This document shows positions 46,547 through 58,143 of a DNA stretch of 64,000 nucleotides, in pieces. Under the pieces are notes generated by a model that saw only the letters and a program-made list of their open reading frames with translations, was not told the origin of the DNA and ran no database searches. Position 1 is the first letter of the stretch. Every line of letters begins with the position of its first letter. The translations under genes were made by a program, and so were the position numbers. This DNA is from Pseudomonas sp. R84 (GTDB lineage: Bacteria > Pseudomonadota > Gammaproteobacteria > Pseudomonadales > Pseudomonadaceae), in contig NZ_CP019426.1 of assembly GCF_009834515.1 (NCBI RefSeq), forward strand, positions 186,001 to 250,000, given 5' to 3'.

Positions 46547-46636
46547 TGTGGGAGCGAGCCTGCTCGCGAAAGCGGTGGGTCATTCAACTGAGATTTCGAC
46601 TGAACCGACGCCTTCGCGAGCAGGCTCGCTCCCACA
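46547..46636. repeat. REPIN-like inverted repeat (family A)
   Basis: Perfect 24-bp arms at 46547-46570 and 46613-46636 between the convergent Crp-family gene and the hydroxyisourate hydrolase gene. Confidence 0.92.
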
Positions 46637-46655
46637 TTTTTGATCTGTGCTGGTT

Positions 46656-47066
46656 TTACGAACCGCGATAGGTCGAGAAACCGTACGGGCTGAGCAGCAG
46701 CGGGATGTGGTAGTGCTGATCGGTCTGCTTCACTTCAAAAATCACCGGAATCTCCGGGAAGAAGGTGTCGTGCTTGATCTTCTTGAAGTACTCGCCGGTC
46801 TTGAACACTACGCGGTATTCACCCGCTTCAAAAGGCTGTTTGGCCGGGAACAGCTCGGCGATCCGCCCCTGTTCATTGGTGGTGCCTTGGGCCAACGGCT
46901 GCCAGTTCTGGCCAACGTGTTTCTCCAGCGTCACGTCGATGCCCGGCGACGGCAGGCCATTTTCCAGATTGAGCACGTGCACGCTCAACGGATTACCGGC
47001 GGCGAGTGCAAGGCTTGAAAACGCGCTCAGGCCGAGCGCGGCGAGGGTCATGCGCATAGTCGTCAT
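46656..47066 (-). CDS. hiuH: Periplasmic 5-hydroxyisourate hydrolase (transthyretin-like)
   Basis: Protein of 136 residues that hydrolyses 5-hydroxyisourate from urate oxidation. It has a signal peptide (MTLAALGLSAFSSLALA) so acts in the periplasm, then the transthyretin-like fold with NPLSVHVLNLENGLPSPGID, an internal QHYHIPLLLSPYGFSTYRGS and the diagnostic C-terminal YRGS. The start at 47066 follows AAGGAG. No urate oxidase or OHCU decarboxylase is nearby; instead it is linked to an HprRS-like system, as for E. coli hiuH (yedX). Confidence 0.93.
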   Translation of the reverse strand: MTTMRMTLAALGLSAFSSLALAAGNPLSVHVLNLENGLPSPGIDVTLEKHVGQNWQPLAQGTTNEQGRIAELFPAKQPFEAGEYRVVFKTGEYFKKIKHDTFFPEIPVIFEVKQTDQHYHIPLLLSPYGFSTYRGS

Positions 47067-47078
47067 GGATGAGTCTCC

Positions 47079-47564
47079 TTATTGGGAACGGGTAGTGGCC
47101 AGACCGGTTTTCCCGGCCGCCTTGATCGCACAGTTTTCGTCTTGCTCACCGCCACCGGAACCGGCCACGCCCATCGCGCCCACCAGTTCAGTGCCGAGGA
47201 ACAGCGGGATCCCGCCGCCGAGCAGCAGCAACTCGTCGAGGGTGTTGAGGTTGGCGGTTTCCGGGTTGCTGCGAGCGCGTTCGGCGAACAGCCGGGTGGC
47301 GGTTTTGGTCGACAGCGCGGTGTAAGCCTTGCGCTGGCTGGCAGCAGTGTTGTGCGGGCCGACACCGTCGCCGCGCAAGGTCACCAACAGATTGCCGCCG
47401 CGATCGAGTACCGACACCGTGCCGGTGCAGTTGGCCATTGCCGTGTCGGCGAGCAGCTGTGCAGTTTTCAGGTCGAGGTCGGCGTGACGTGGCAGTTCAG
47501 GGCTGGCGACAGCCGCGCCACTGAGGCCGATCATCAGGCTTGCAACGAGGAATTTGACGGTCAT
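47079..47564 (-). CDS. GlcG/HbpS-family (DUF336) secreted protein
   Basis: Protein of 161 residues with a signal peptide (FLVASLMIGLSGAAVA) and a complete DUF336 domain: LKTAQLLADTAMANCTGTVS, VLDRGGNLLVTLRGDGVGPH, SQRKAYTALSTKTATRLFAE, GGIPLFLGTELVGAMGVAGS. HbpS homologues bind haem and sense redox stress; others are of unknown role. It is the first gene of the hiuH operon (12-base gap) and is divergent from the response regulator. Co-regulation under oxidative stress is inferred. Confidence 0.88.
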   Translation of the reverse strand: MTVKFLVASLMIGLSGAAVASPELPRHADLDLKTAQLLADTAMANCTGTVSVLDRGGNLLVTLRGDGVGPHNTAASQRKAYTALSTKTATRLFAERARSNPETANLNTLDELLLLGGGIPLFLGTELVGAMGVAGSGGGEQDENCAIKAAGKTGLATTRSQ

Positions 47565-47630
47565 GGACAGGCTCCAAAAGCGAAGGTCGTCACCTTAATC
47601 GCCGGTCTTCGTCAGAACCTCGTCAGTCTG

Positions 47631-47646
47631 ATTACAAGTTTGTAAT
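47631..47646. promoter_or_regulatory. Candidate HprR box
   Basis: The near-perfect dyad ATTACAAGTTTGTAAT (one mismatched pair) lies in the 135-base gap between the glcG-like gene and the response regulator. Operators of E. coli HprR and CusR, as I recall them, have the same TTACAA..TTGTAA architecture. It could control both directions. Confidence 0.75.
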
Positions 47647-47699
47647 GGGCAACGCTGCCGAAGGCGCCTAGCCTGTGTGCCTATCAATCGAGGTGTGCC

Positions 47700-48380
47700 A
47701 TGCGTTTGCTGGTCGTAGAAGATGAAGCCAAAACCGCGAATTTCCTCGCCAAAGGCCTGGGCGAGTCGGGTTTTGCCGTGGACGTGGCACTCAATGGTCT
47801 CGATGGTCGCTACTTTATCGAGCAGCAGGAATACGACCTGATCATCCTCGACGTGATGCTCCCCGGCCTCAATGGCTGGCAATTGCTGCAACTGATCCGC
47901 CAGCGCGGCGCCACGCCAGTGCTGTTCCTCACCGCCAAGGACGCCATTGAAGACCGCGTGCGCGGCCTCGAACTGGGCGCCGACGATTACTTGCTCAAAC
48001 CCTTCGCCTTCGCCGAACTGCTCGCGCGCGTGCGCACCTTGCTGCGGCGCGGGCCGATGCGCGAAGCCGAGTCGTACACCATCGCCGATCTGGAAATCGA
48101 CGTGCTGCGCCGCCGCGTCAGCCGTGGTGGCCAGCGCATCGCCCTGACCAACAAAGAATTCGCCCTGCTGCAACTGCTCGCCAGTCGCCAGGGCGAAGTG
48201 CTGTCGCGCACGCTGATTGCCTCGCAGGTGTGGAACCTGAATTTCGACAGCGACACCAACATGGTCGAAGTGGCGGTGCGTCGTTTGCGCGCGAAAGTCG
48301 ATGATCCTTACATGCCGAAACTGATCCACACCGTGCGCGGCGTCGGTTATCAGCTGGAAGCTCCTGACGATGCGCTCTAG
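47700..48380 (+). CDS. hprR: OmpR-family response regulator, HprR-like
   Basis: Regulator of 226 residues. Receiver domain with D52-region [17 protein letters not shown] and [20 protein letters not shown]; winged-helix output with [20 protein letters not shown] and the [20 protein letters not shown] segment typical of the CopR/CusR/HprR branch. Its link to hiuH mirrors the E. coli yedXWV locus, which favours HprR over a copper regulator. The stop overlaps the kinase gene. A copper-responsive role cannot be excluded. Confidence 0.85.
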   Translation: MRLLVVEDEAKTANFLAKGLGESGFAVDVALNGLDGRYFIEQQEYDLIILDVMLPGLNGWQLLQLIRQRGATPVLFLTAKDAIEDRVRGLELGADDYLLKPFAFAELLARVRTLLRRGPMREAESYTIADLEIDVLRRRVSRGGQRIALTNKEFALLQLLASRQGEVLSRTLIASQVWNLNFDSDTNMVEVAVRRLRAKVDDPYMPKLIHTVRGVGYQLEAPDDAL

Positions 48381-49758
48381 GTCGATCGCCTGGCGTTTGG
48401 CGCTGGCGTTCGCATTGGTTTGCGCTTTGGTGCTGAGTGCGATTGGCGTGTTTCTCTACCGCTCGCTGGCCACGGAAATCGCTTGGCGTGATGACCTCGC
48501 GTTGCTCGGTCGACTGGAGCAAGTGCGTGCCTTGCTCGCCGACAGCGATAGCTTGGGCGCATTGCAGGCACGGCCGCGGCTCTATCAGAACATGCTCGGC
48601 AATCTCGACAGCCTGCTACTGGTGCGCCGTGCCGATGGCTCCAGTGTGATCGCTATCAACCCACGGCAACGCGAGTTGCCCGCGCTGAACGCGATCCCCC
48701 GCGAGCAAACGCCGCAGCGCCCCGATGTGCTCACGTGGCAAGCACCGGACGGTGCCGAATTGGCGCTGTTGTCCGGCGAAGCGCAAGGGCCGAATGGCGA
48801 GCCGCTGACGGTCATCGCCGGTAAAGTGCTGAGTGAGCGCGAGCAGATGCTCGGCAGCTATCGCATGCGCTTGTACCTGTCGGTTGGCCTCGGTGCGTTG
48901 CTCGCCTTTGCCTTGGGCTTGCTGTTGCTGCGCCGGGGCCTGCGACCGTTGCGCCAGTTGAGCGAAGCGGTACGTGGTATCGACCTGCGCAGCCTCGATC
49001 AACGCTTGCCCGCCACCGGCACGCCCGCCGAACTGCTAGAACCGGTGCAGGCGCTCAACGGCATGCTGGCGCGGCTGGACGACAGCGTGCAGCGCCTGTC
49101 GCAGTTCTCCGCCGACCTCGCCCACGAGATTCGTACGCCGCTGCACACGCTGTTGGCGAGCAACGGCCAGGCGCTGAATCATCCGCGCAGTACCGAGGAG
49201 TATCAGGAAGTCCTGGCCTCGAACATGGAAGAGTTCGAGCGACTCAAACGCATGGCGGAGAACCTGATGTTCCTCGCTCGTGCGGAGCAGGCAGAACGTG
49301 CGCTCAATCTGCAATTGCTGGATCTGCACAGCGTTGGCGGCGAACTGTGTGATTACTTTGAAGCCTTGGCCGATGACCGCGATCTGCGGCTGGACAATCA
49401 ACTGCATGGCGAACTGCTTGCCGATCAGCAATTGCTGCAACGGGCGCTCGGGAATTTATTGGCGAATGCCGTGCGCCACGCTGACTCCGGAACCGTGATC
49501 AGCTTGCGCCGCCGCGACGAGTCAGGTTGGTGCTGGTTGCAGGTGCACAACCACGGGCCGGCGATTGCACCCGAGCATCTGGGTAAACTGTTCGACCGTT
49601 TCTACCGCGTCGATCCTTCACGGGCAGAGCCGGGGGATTCGGGTGGGTTGGGGTTGGCGATTGTCCAGTCGATCATGCAACTGCATGGGGGACAGGTGCG
49701 GGTGAGCAGTGATGCTGATGGCACCATTTTTGAGCTGGGTTTTGGTGTGAACAGGTGA
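48370..49758 (+). CDS. hprS: Sensor histidine kinase, HprS-like
   Basis: Membrane kinase of 462 residues. Two helices (about residues 9-31 and 163-185) flank a periplasmic sensor of about 130 residues, followed by HAMP ([20 protein letters not shown]), the H-box [20 protein letters not shown] and the catalytic domain with N ([16 protein letters not shown]), DRFYR and [11 protein letters not shown] motifs. This is the CusS/HprS architecture; in HprS the signal is periplasmic oxidants. Starts within the last codons of hprR, so the two are coupled. Confidence 0.88.
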   Translation: MRSRSIAWRLALAFALVCALVLSAIGVFLYRSLATEIAWRDDLALLGRLEQVRALLADSDSLGALQARPRLYQNMLGNLDSLLLVRRADGSSVIAINPRQRELPALNAIPREQTPQRPDVLTWQAPDGAELALLSGEAQGPNGEPLTVIAGKVLSEREQMLGSYRMRLYLSVGLGALLAFALGLLLLRRGLRPLRQLSEAVRGIDLRSLDQRLPATGTPAELLEPVQALNGMLARLDDSVQRLSQFSADLAHEIRTPLHTLLASNGQALNHPRSTEEYQEVLASNMEEFERLKRMAENLMFLARAEQAERALNLQLLDLHSVGGELCDYFEALADDRDLRLDNQLHGELLADQQLLQRALGNLLANAVRHADSGTVISLRRRDESGWCWLQVHNHGPAIAPEHLGKLFDRFYRVDPSRAEPGDSGGLGLAIVQSIMQLHGGQVRVSSDADGTIFELGFGVNR

Positions 49759-49801
49759 TTACTACTTGCTCACTCGGAATTAGGCTAATCTTGCTCACTG
49801 A

Positions 49802-49860
49802 CTGCATCAAATGCGATGCAAATTAAGCAAATATCTGAATTTGCACCGTATTTGATGCAG
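49802..49860. promoter_or_regulatory. Concentric inverted repeats, candidate HipB operator
   Basis: Outer arms CTGCATCAAAT (49802-49812) and ATTTGATGCAG (49850-49860) and inner arms TGCAAATT (49817-49824) and AATTTGCA (49838-49845) share exactly one centre, 49831. The site ends 8 bases before the hipB ATG and its last bases form part of the ribosome site (CAGGAAA). Autorepression by HipB(A) is likely. Confidence 0.75.
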
Positions 49861-49868
49861 GAAATAAC

Positions 49869-50117
49869 ATGGAACAGCTTGGTGAATTGATCAAAGCCCT
49901 GCGCAAGGCGAACAAAATGACTCAGCAGGCACTGGCTCAGCAATACGGAATGAGCCGCGCGACGATTTCGGGGATCGAAAACAACACTATTTCGGAAATC
50001 GGCGTGCGTAAAGTCGAAGCGATCCTCAACGGATTTGGCTATGAGCTGACGGCGGTTCCACGTCAGTCTCGTCGACCGACACTCGATACGCTGCAAAAGG
50101 TTAACTTCCATGACTGA
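49869..50117 (+). CDS. hipB: HipB-type antitoxin, XRE family
   Basis: DNA-binding antitoxin of 82 residues. The helix-turn-helix is LIKALRKANKMTQQALAQQY, GMSRATISGIENNTISEIGV. The C-terminal tail (RRPTLDTLQKVNFHD) would contact the kinase. The start follows a large dyad operator and the stop overlaps the hipA ATG by 8 bases. It should repress the operon and neutralise HipA. Confidence 0.92.
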   Translation: MEQLGELIKALRKANKMTQQALAQQYGMSRATISGIENNTISEIGVRKVEAILNGFGYELTAVPRQSRRPTLDTLQKVNFHD

Positions 50118-51333
50118 GTCGTCGGATCGATTAAACGTCTGTGTCGGCGGGCAAGCGGTAGGGACGTTGGCGCGCGGGCAAGATCGAGTCGACAGCGTCT
50201 TCAATTACCGCGAGGAAGCCAGTGCTGAAAATGCCGTGTCGCTGACAATGCCGTCCCGCCTGGAAAGTTATGGTTGGCAGCATGGTATCCATCCGGTTTT
50301 CGAGATGAATCTGCCGGAAGGTGCGCTACGTGATGAGCTGGTTCGGCGCTTCAGTAAGGCGGTTCGCGGCTTCGATGATTTTGCGTTGCTGGCTATTGTC
50401 GGCCCCTATCAGCTCGGTCGGTTATCCATTGCCAGCGCATCGATGACGGATCGGCCGCCCGAAACGTCTCTGGCCGATCTGCTGGTGCACGATGGTGCAC
50501 AAGACCTGTTCGAGGAACTGTTGCAAACCTATGGTCAGTATTCCGGTGTGTCCGGTGTGCAACCCAAAGTGCTGGTGCGTGACAGCGCGGCGGCGATTGA
50601 TCGCCTGACTCATCGCGGGTCCACTCACCTGGTTAAAGCTTTTCGCGCCGATGAATATCCGCATTTGGCGACCAACGAATACTTTTGCATGCGTGCTGCG
50701 CAACACAGCGGGCTTGAGGTTCCGCAGTTTGAACTGAGCGAACATGGCAAGTTTCTGGTAATCGAGCGCTTTGACTTGAGCCCTACGGGCTACCTCGGTT
50801 TCGAGGACTTCTGCGTACTCAATGGTTGGTCATCGAAAGCCAAATACGACGGCTCTTACGAAGGTGCGGCCCGGCAGATCAAAGCGTTTGTTTCACCTGC
50901 ATTGCTCAATCAGGCGCTGGAAGCATTTTTCAAAATAGTGGCTTTGTCCGCAGGCCTGAAAAACGGCGACGCGCATCTAAAAAATTTTGGCGTGCTTTAC
51001 GAAAACTGCGGCGAGGAATCAGTAATCAGGCTCGCCCCCGCATACGACATTATCACCACCTCGGTCTACATAAAGAACGACAGTATGGCGTTGCTGTTGG
51101 GTGGTTCGAAGGCTTGGCCAAAGCACAAAATGCTGGTGCGCTTCGGTCGAACTGCCTGCAATCTGACCGAAGCGCGTTGCAATGAATTACTGCAGCAAGT
51201 CGCTAATGGCATGCAGGTAACGATGGGCGAACTGGCCGGGTACAGCGCAGGTCATCCAGCGTTCGCTGAGATGGGTGCTGCGATGATCGAACAATGGTTG
51301 TCTGGTATGGCGCGCAGCCTGATTAAAAGCTGA
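50110..51333 (+). CDS. hipA: HipA-type serine/threonine kinase toxin
   Basis: Kinase of 407 residues. N-terminal HipA_N domain (LNVCVGGQAVGTLARGQ, FEMNLPEGALRDELVRRF), the activation-loop motif SGVSGVQPKVLV with S148 as probable autophosphorylation site, ATP-binding TRGSTHLVKAF-like region, catalytic NGDAHLKNFGV and metal-binding APAYDIIT. All key residues are present, so it looks active. In E. coli HipA phosphorylates GltX; the target here is unknown. The pair is complete, unlike the RelE pair at 10.8 kb. Confidence 0.93.
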   Translation: MTESSDRLNVCVGGQAVGTLARGQDRVDSVFNYREEASAENAVSLTMPSRLESYGWQHGIHPVFEMNLPEGALRDELVRRFSKAVRGFDDFALLAIVGPYQLGRLSIASASMTDRPPETSLADLLVHDGAQDLFEELLQTYGQYSGVSGVQPKVLVRDSAAAIDRLTHRGSTHLVKAFRADEYPHLATNEYFCMRAAQHSGLEVPQFELSEHGKFLVIERFDLSPTGYLGFEDFCVLNGWSSKAKYDGSYEGAARQIKAFVSPALLNQALEAFFKIVALSAGLKNGDAHLKNFGVLYENCGEESVIRLAPAYDIITTSVYIKNDSMALLLGGSKAWPKHKMLVRFGRTACNLTEARCNELLQQVANGMQVTMGELAGYSAGHPAFAEMGAAMIEQWLSGMARSLIKS

Positions 51334-51336
51334 CAA

Positions 51337-52341
51337 TCAGCGCAACCCATCACGAAACTGCCCCGGCGTCAGCCCCGTCCAGCGCTTGAACGCGCGGCTG
51401 AAGCTGCTGGTGTCGGCAAACCCGAGCAAATAACTCACCTCACTCAACGAGCACTGCGGATCGCGCAGGTGCAGCAGCGCCAGATTCTCCCGGCTCTCGT
51501 TGAGCAACGTATCAAAGCGAGAACCTTCATCCGCCAGATGCCGTTGCAGGCTGCGCAAACTCAGGTGCAAGGCTTGGGCAATGCGTTCAGCACTCGGCTC
51601 ACCTTCCGGCAGTTGTTCTTCAATGGCATCGCGCACCTTGCGCTCCCAGGTCAGCGGTTTGAGCTGGGCCATGGTGCGTTTGAGCACGGCTTCGTTGTGT
51701 TCGGCGAGTTCCGGGTTGGCGTCGTCGAGGTGGCTGTCAAAGTCGGCAAGGGCGAACTCCAGGCGATCCTCCGCACAACCAAAATGCACCGGAGCGCGGA
51801 AGACTTTGTGCCATTGAAGCGCATCGCTCGGTTCCGGGCGGCGCAGATAAACCGCTAGCGGCGCGTAATCGCGACCAAGACGATTGCGGCAGGTGCGCAC
51901 GTAGATCGCGGTAAACGCATCGATGGCTTCGAAGGCGGGTGCCGGGTTGCCTGACGGAATTTTCAGACGAAATTGATAGCAGTCGTCGCCACGACTCAGC
52001 TCCAGTTCCAGCGCATCGCTGACCACCGGGTGATAGCGCACGATGCGCTCGAACACCTCGCGCAAACTGCCGCTGGCGACCAGCGCATAACCGAGGGCAT
52101 GGAACGTGGTCGGGCTGACGAAGCGCGACACGCGCAGACCAATCGCCGGATCGCCACTGACCTGCACGGCAATTTCCCAAAGGCGTGTGGTGCCGGACAA
52201 TGGATAGCGCGCGTTGGGGTCGTCCATCAAATTCGGGTCGAGCCCGGCCTGCTGGCACAAGGCTATGCTGTCCAGTCCCAACGCATCGAGTTGCTTGCGC
52301 AAGGCACGGGTCCAGCTGGCGAGGGAGGTCGGTTCCTTCAT
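51337..52341 (-). CDS. AraC-family transcriptional regulator (OruR/ArgR-like)
   Basis: Regulator of 334 residues. N-terminal Arabinose_bd-type domain (residues about 20-210, NARYPLSGTTRLWEIAVQVS, SPTTFHALGYALVASGSLRE) and two C-terminal HTH motifs (IAQALHLSLRSLQRHLADEG; LSEVSYLLGFADTSSFSRAF then GLTPGQFR). It is divergent from a desaturase-like gene with a 100-base gap and is the likely regulator of that gene; effector unknown. Confidence 0.92.
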   Translation of the reverse strand: MKEPTSLASWTRALRKQLDALGLDSIALCQQAGLDPNLMDDPNARYPLSGTTRLWEIAVQVSGDPAIGLRVSRFVSPTTFHALGYALVASGSLREVFERIVRYHPVVSDALELELSRGDDCYQFRLKIPSGNPAPAFEAIDAFTAIYVRTCRNRLGRDYAPLAVYLRRPEPSDALQWHKVFRAPVHFGCAEDRLEFALADFDSHLDDANPELAEHNEAVLKRTMAQLKPLTWERKVRDAIEEQLPEGEPSAERIAQALHLSLRSLQRHLADEGSRFDTLLNESRENLALLHLRDPQCSLSEVSYLLGFADTSSFSRAFKRWTGLTPGQFRDGLR

Positions 52342-52441
52342 GCTGATTGGCGCTTCCGGTCAACAGGTTGGCGTTCTCGGCTACCGCGATTGAAGCTCTG
52401 GCGAGGCACGATGCGAACATCATAAACCCGAGGATGGAAGC

Positions 52442-53512
52442 ATGGACGGTACTTCTGCAAGTCCCCAGCGACACAATGCGGCCCAGCGATCAGCGCATAT
52501 TCGCCAAGTGGTGCTGGCCAAAGGCGTCGAACTGCGCGAGCGCTACCCGATTCTCCAGCATCAGGATGCGCTTGGGGCGGGGATTCTGGCCTTTGCCCTG
52601 ATCGGGATGATCGGCTCGGCGGCGCTGTACATCACCGGCCATATGGCGTGGTGGGTGTGCTTGTTGCTCAACGCGTTTTTTGCTTCGTTGACCCATGAGC
52701 TGGAACACGACCTGATCCACAGCATGTATTTCCGCAAGCAGCGCGTGCCGCACAACCTGATGATGGGCCTGGTGTGGCTGGCGCGGCCGAGCACGATCAA
52801 CCCGTGGATCCGTCGGCATCTGCACCTTAATCACCACAAGGTCTCCGGCACCGAGACCGACATGGAAGAACGCGCGATCACCAACGGCGAGCCGTGGGGT
52901 TTTGCACGTTTGCTGATGGTTGGCGACAACGTCATGTCGGCATTCATCCGCATGCTGCGGGCCAAGACCTGGGCGCACAAGTTCAGCATCATCAAGCGTA
53001 CGTTGAAGGTCTACGCGCCGCTGGCGCTGGTGCATTGGGGCGCGTGGTACGTGTTTCTCGGTTTTCACGCTGCCAACGGCATCGCATACCTGCTGGGCTC
53101 ACCGATCGAATGGTCAGCGACGACGTTGTCGGTGATGCAGGTGATCGATATTGCCGCCGTGGTGATCATCGGCCCGAACGTGTTGCGCACGTTTTGCCTG
53201 CACTTCATCAGTTCGAACATGCATTACTACGGCGATGTCGAGCTGGGCAATGTGCTGCAGCAGTGTCAGGTGCTCAACCCTTGGTGGCTGTGGCCGTTGC
53301 AGGCGTTTTGCTTCAACTTTGGCAGCAGTCACGGTATTCATCATTTTGTTGTGAAGGAACCGTTTTATATTCGCCAAATGACGGTGCCGGTGGCGCATAG
53401 GGTGATGCGTGAGATGGGCGTGCGGTTTAATGATTTTGGCACGTTTGGGCGAGCGAACCGGTTTGTTCGTCGGGATGAAATCGCGGTGTCTGGGGAGGCG
53501 GTGGAGGCCTGA
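52442..53512 (+). CDS. Membrane fatty-acid desaturase/hydroxylase family protein
   Basis: Membrane di-iron enzyme of 356 residues. Histidine clusters are HELEHDLIH, HLHLNHHKVSG and HGIHHFVV, with three or four hydrophobic segments between. It differs from the delta-9 enzyme at 37399 in spacing and motif detail, resembling alkane/fatty-acid hydroxylase-like members of the desaturase superfamily. Substrate is unknown. The ATG at 52442 follows GAGGATGGAAG; expression is probably set by the divergent AraC gene. Confidence 0.85.
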   Translation: MDGTSASPQRHNAAQRSAHIRQVVLAKGVELRERYPILQHQDALGAGILAFALIGMIGSAALYITGHMAWWVCLLLNAFFASLTHELEHDLIHSMYFRKQRVPHNLMMGLVWLARPSTINPWIRRHLHLNHHKVSGTETDMEERAITNGEPWGFARLLMVGDNVMSAFIRMLRAKTWAHKFSIIKRTLKVYAPLALVHWGAWYVFLGFHAANGIAYLLGSPIEWSATTLSVMQVIDIAAVVIIGPNVLRTFCLHFISSNMHYYGDVELGNVLQQCQVLNPWWLWPLQAFCFNFGSSHGIHHFVVKEPFYIRQMTVPVAHRVMREMGVRFNDFGTFGRANRFVRRDEIAVSGEAVEA

Positions 53513-53519
53513 CGAGCTG

Positions 53520-53695
53520 CCCTCACCCTAGCCCTCTCCCGGAGGGAGAGGGGACCGATTGGGGGATATTGGGGAAGTACGCCGACCTGAATGTTCCTCA
53601 TTGAATCCATAATCGACCCGATTTTTCAGGTCGATGTATAGCGAAAGACACCTCGGTCGGCCCCCTCTCCCTCTGGGAGAGGGCTGGGGTGAGGG
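53520..53695 (+). repeat. MITE-like element, copy 1
   Basis: A 176-bp element bounded by CCCTCACCCTAGCCCTCTCC at the left and the matching GGGCTGGGGTGAGGG at the right, each end with its own GAGGGAGAGG-type hairpin. Its centre (GAATCCATAATCGA) is shared with the copy at 61272 in opposite orientation. It lies between the desaturase-like gene and atsA, 16 bases past the atsA stop. Confidence 0.9.
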
Positions 53696-53711
53696 GCTTT
53701 TGATCTCGCCC

Positions 53712-56148
<2,437 letters not shown>

Positions 56149-56152
<4 letters not shown>

Positions 56153-57747
56153 GCGTGTCTCCAGCGGGTCGCGCGAATTTCCAGGCGTTGGCCAATGAGG
56201 TTGAGCAGGGCGCCGGTGAGGCCGACGAAAAGCATGCCGGCCATGATCAAGTCCATGCGTAGCAACTGTTGGGCGCCGATCATCTGGCTGCCGATGCCGC
56301 CGTTGGACGGCATGAAATATTCAGCACCGATGGTGCCGAGCCAGGCGTAGATCAGGCTCAGGCGCAGACCGGCGAAAATCCCCGGCGCGGCGCCCGGCAG
56401 CACCAGCCGACGCAGGCGTTGGCCGAGCCTCAGACGCAACACTCGGGCGGCTTCGTTGAGTTGTGGCGAGAGGTTGGCGACGCTGCGCTGCGTGGCGATA
56501 AACAGCGGAAAGAAGGCGGCGAGGGCGACGAACACCCACTTGGCCAGTTCGCCGAGACCGAACCACGCGGTGAGCAGCGGCACCCAGGCGAAGATGGCGA
56601 TCTGGCGTAGGGCGGCGAGGGTCGGGCCGAGCAGGCGTTCACTGATGTTCGACAAACCCAGCAGCAGGCCCAAGGCAAATCCGAGGCCGCCGCCAAGCAG
56701 CAGACCACCGAGTGTACGACCAAGACTGAGGGCCATACCGCTGATCAACGTGCCGTCGAGCAGACCATCCCATGCCGTGCTTAAAACGGCCAGCGGGCTG
56801 ACCAGAATGTTGGCGTCGACCCACTGCAGTTCGTTCGCCAGTTGCCACAACGCCAGCAAGCTCAGCGGCAGCAGCCATGGCTGCAGACGCTGCCAGCCTT
56901 CATAGCGCGGGCCGCGGCGAATTTCAGCGGTGGCCGGATGCGGCCAGTGCACCAGTTTCTTGTCCAGCAGACCGATGCCGCGATCCATCGCCACACCGAT
57001 CAATCCGATGACCACGATGCACACGAACACGATGTCGAGCATGAACAACTGCCGCGCCCAGACCATCAGGTAACCGATGCCTTCACTGGAGGCCAACAGT
57101 TCGACCGCCAGCAACGAAGTCCATCCGGCGGCCAGCGCCAGACGTACGCCAGCCATGAACGCGGGGAGGGTGGCGGGCAGCACCAGGCGACGGATCAGCA
57201 GGTGTGGCGGCAAGCGTAAAACAGCGGCAGCTTCGCGCAGTTTTGGTTGTGCATCTCTTACGCCGACCAGTGTGTGCAGGGTTACCGGAACCACGATGGC
57301 TTTGATCAGCACCACCAGTTTCAGCACTTCGCCGATGCCGAAAAACACCATGAACAAGGGAATCCACGCCAGCGTCGGTATTTGTGAAAGTCCGGCGAAG
57401 GTCGGGAAGATCAAGCGTTCAAGGCGACGACTGAATCCCAGTGCTGCGCCGAGCAATGCACCCGCAGAAACCCCCGCGAGCAGTCCCCAGAACAAACGCT
57501 GCAGACTGATCCACAAGTGGCCCCATAACTCGCCCTGCGATAACTCGACAGCGCTGTTCCACACCAGTGACGGCGCAGGCAGGATCTGTTCGCTCATCCA
57601 TTCGTTGCGGGCGGCCAGCCACCACAGGGCGAACAGGCTGAGGGGCAACAGCCACGGCAACAGGCGTTGGTTCAGGCTTGGCCAGGTACGGCGGCTTTTC
57701 AGCGGCGGCGCGGGCAGTGGGAGACTGAGCAAGGATGGGCGGGCCAT
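56149..57747 (-). CDS. atsB: Fused two-domain ABC permease for sulfate esters
   Basis: Inner-membrane protein of 532 residues made of two tandem BPD-type permease domains, about residues 30-265 and 285-525. Each half starts with LLPLSL(F/L)ALW and carries an EAA loop (LREAAAVLRLPPHLLIRRLV; LNEAARVLRLRLGQRLRRLV), so the gene arose by duplication and fusion. A single polypeptide would form the whole channel. P. putida AtsB is, as I recall, also large. First gene of the atsBCA unit, divergent from atsR. Confidence 0.88.
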
Positions 57748-58143
57748 GGATGACCTCCGTTGTCGGGTTGGCTCAAGATCAAGATCAAAAGATCGCAGCC
57801 TTCGGCAGCTCCTACGGGGGAATGCGTCCTTGAATTGACCCCTGTAGGAGCTGCCGAAGGCTGCGATCTCTAGCGGTATTAACTAAGATCAAATGGTTAT
57901 AAATAATTTTTAATAAGTTATTTTTAGAGATAAGCAGCGCCATTTAAGGCTTCCAGCCCACACGCATCCAATGCATTCGAAGAATATTTTCGATGCTGTT
58001 AATGCATACGCCGCTGCAAGCCCCGTTATTGCTTGCTTAGCGTTAAAAGCTATAAAAATGTGCGTTTATAGTATTTAAGCGAAGGTGTTCATTCGGCCTA
58101 CTTTCGACTCCTCAACGCCCGTCGTGATCAAGGAGCTGCACCC
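57748..58143. promoter_or_regulatory. Divergent atsB/atsR intergenic region
   Basis: 396 bases without a gene. Next to atsB lies a family B hairpin (57790-57869). The rest, about 57880-58080, is unusually AT-rich for this genome, with AAATAA (57901-57906) / TTATTT (57918-57923) in a stretch resembling the site upstream of oscA, and two ATGCAT words at 57970-58005 around an A/T-rich core. This is the likely CysB- and LysR-controlled promoter region of the sulfate-ester genes. Confidence 0.6.
57790..57869. repeat. REPIN-like inverted repeat (family B)
   Basis: Perfect 26-bp arms at 57790-57815 and 57844-57869 in the atsB-atsR gap, in what would be the 5' leader or promoter side of atsB, an unusual place for this repeat, which elsewhere follows stop codons. 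Confidence 0.9.

Noticed and set aside
53540..53695. The GAGGGAGAGG hairpins as independent simple terminators
   Set aside because: They are the two ends of a longer element with a shared core present again, inverted, at 61272-61450, so they are better described as one MITE-like repeat.
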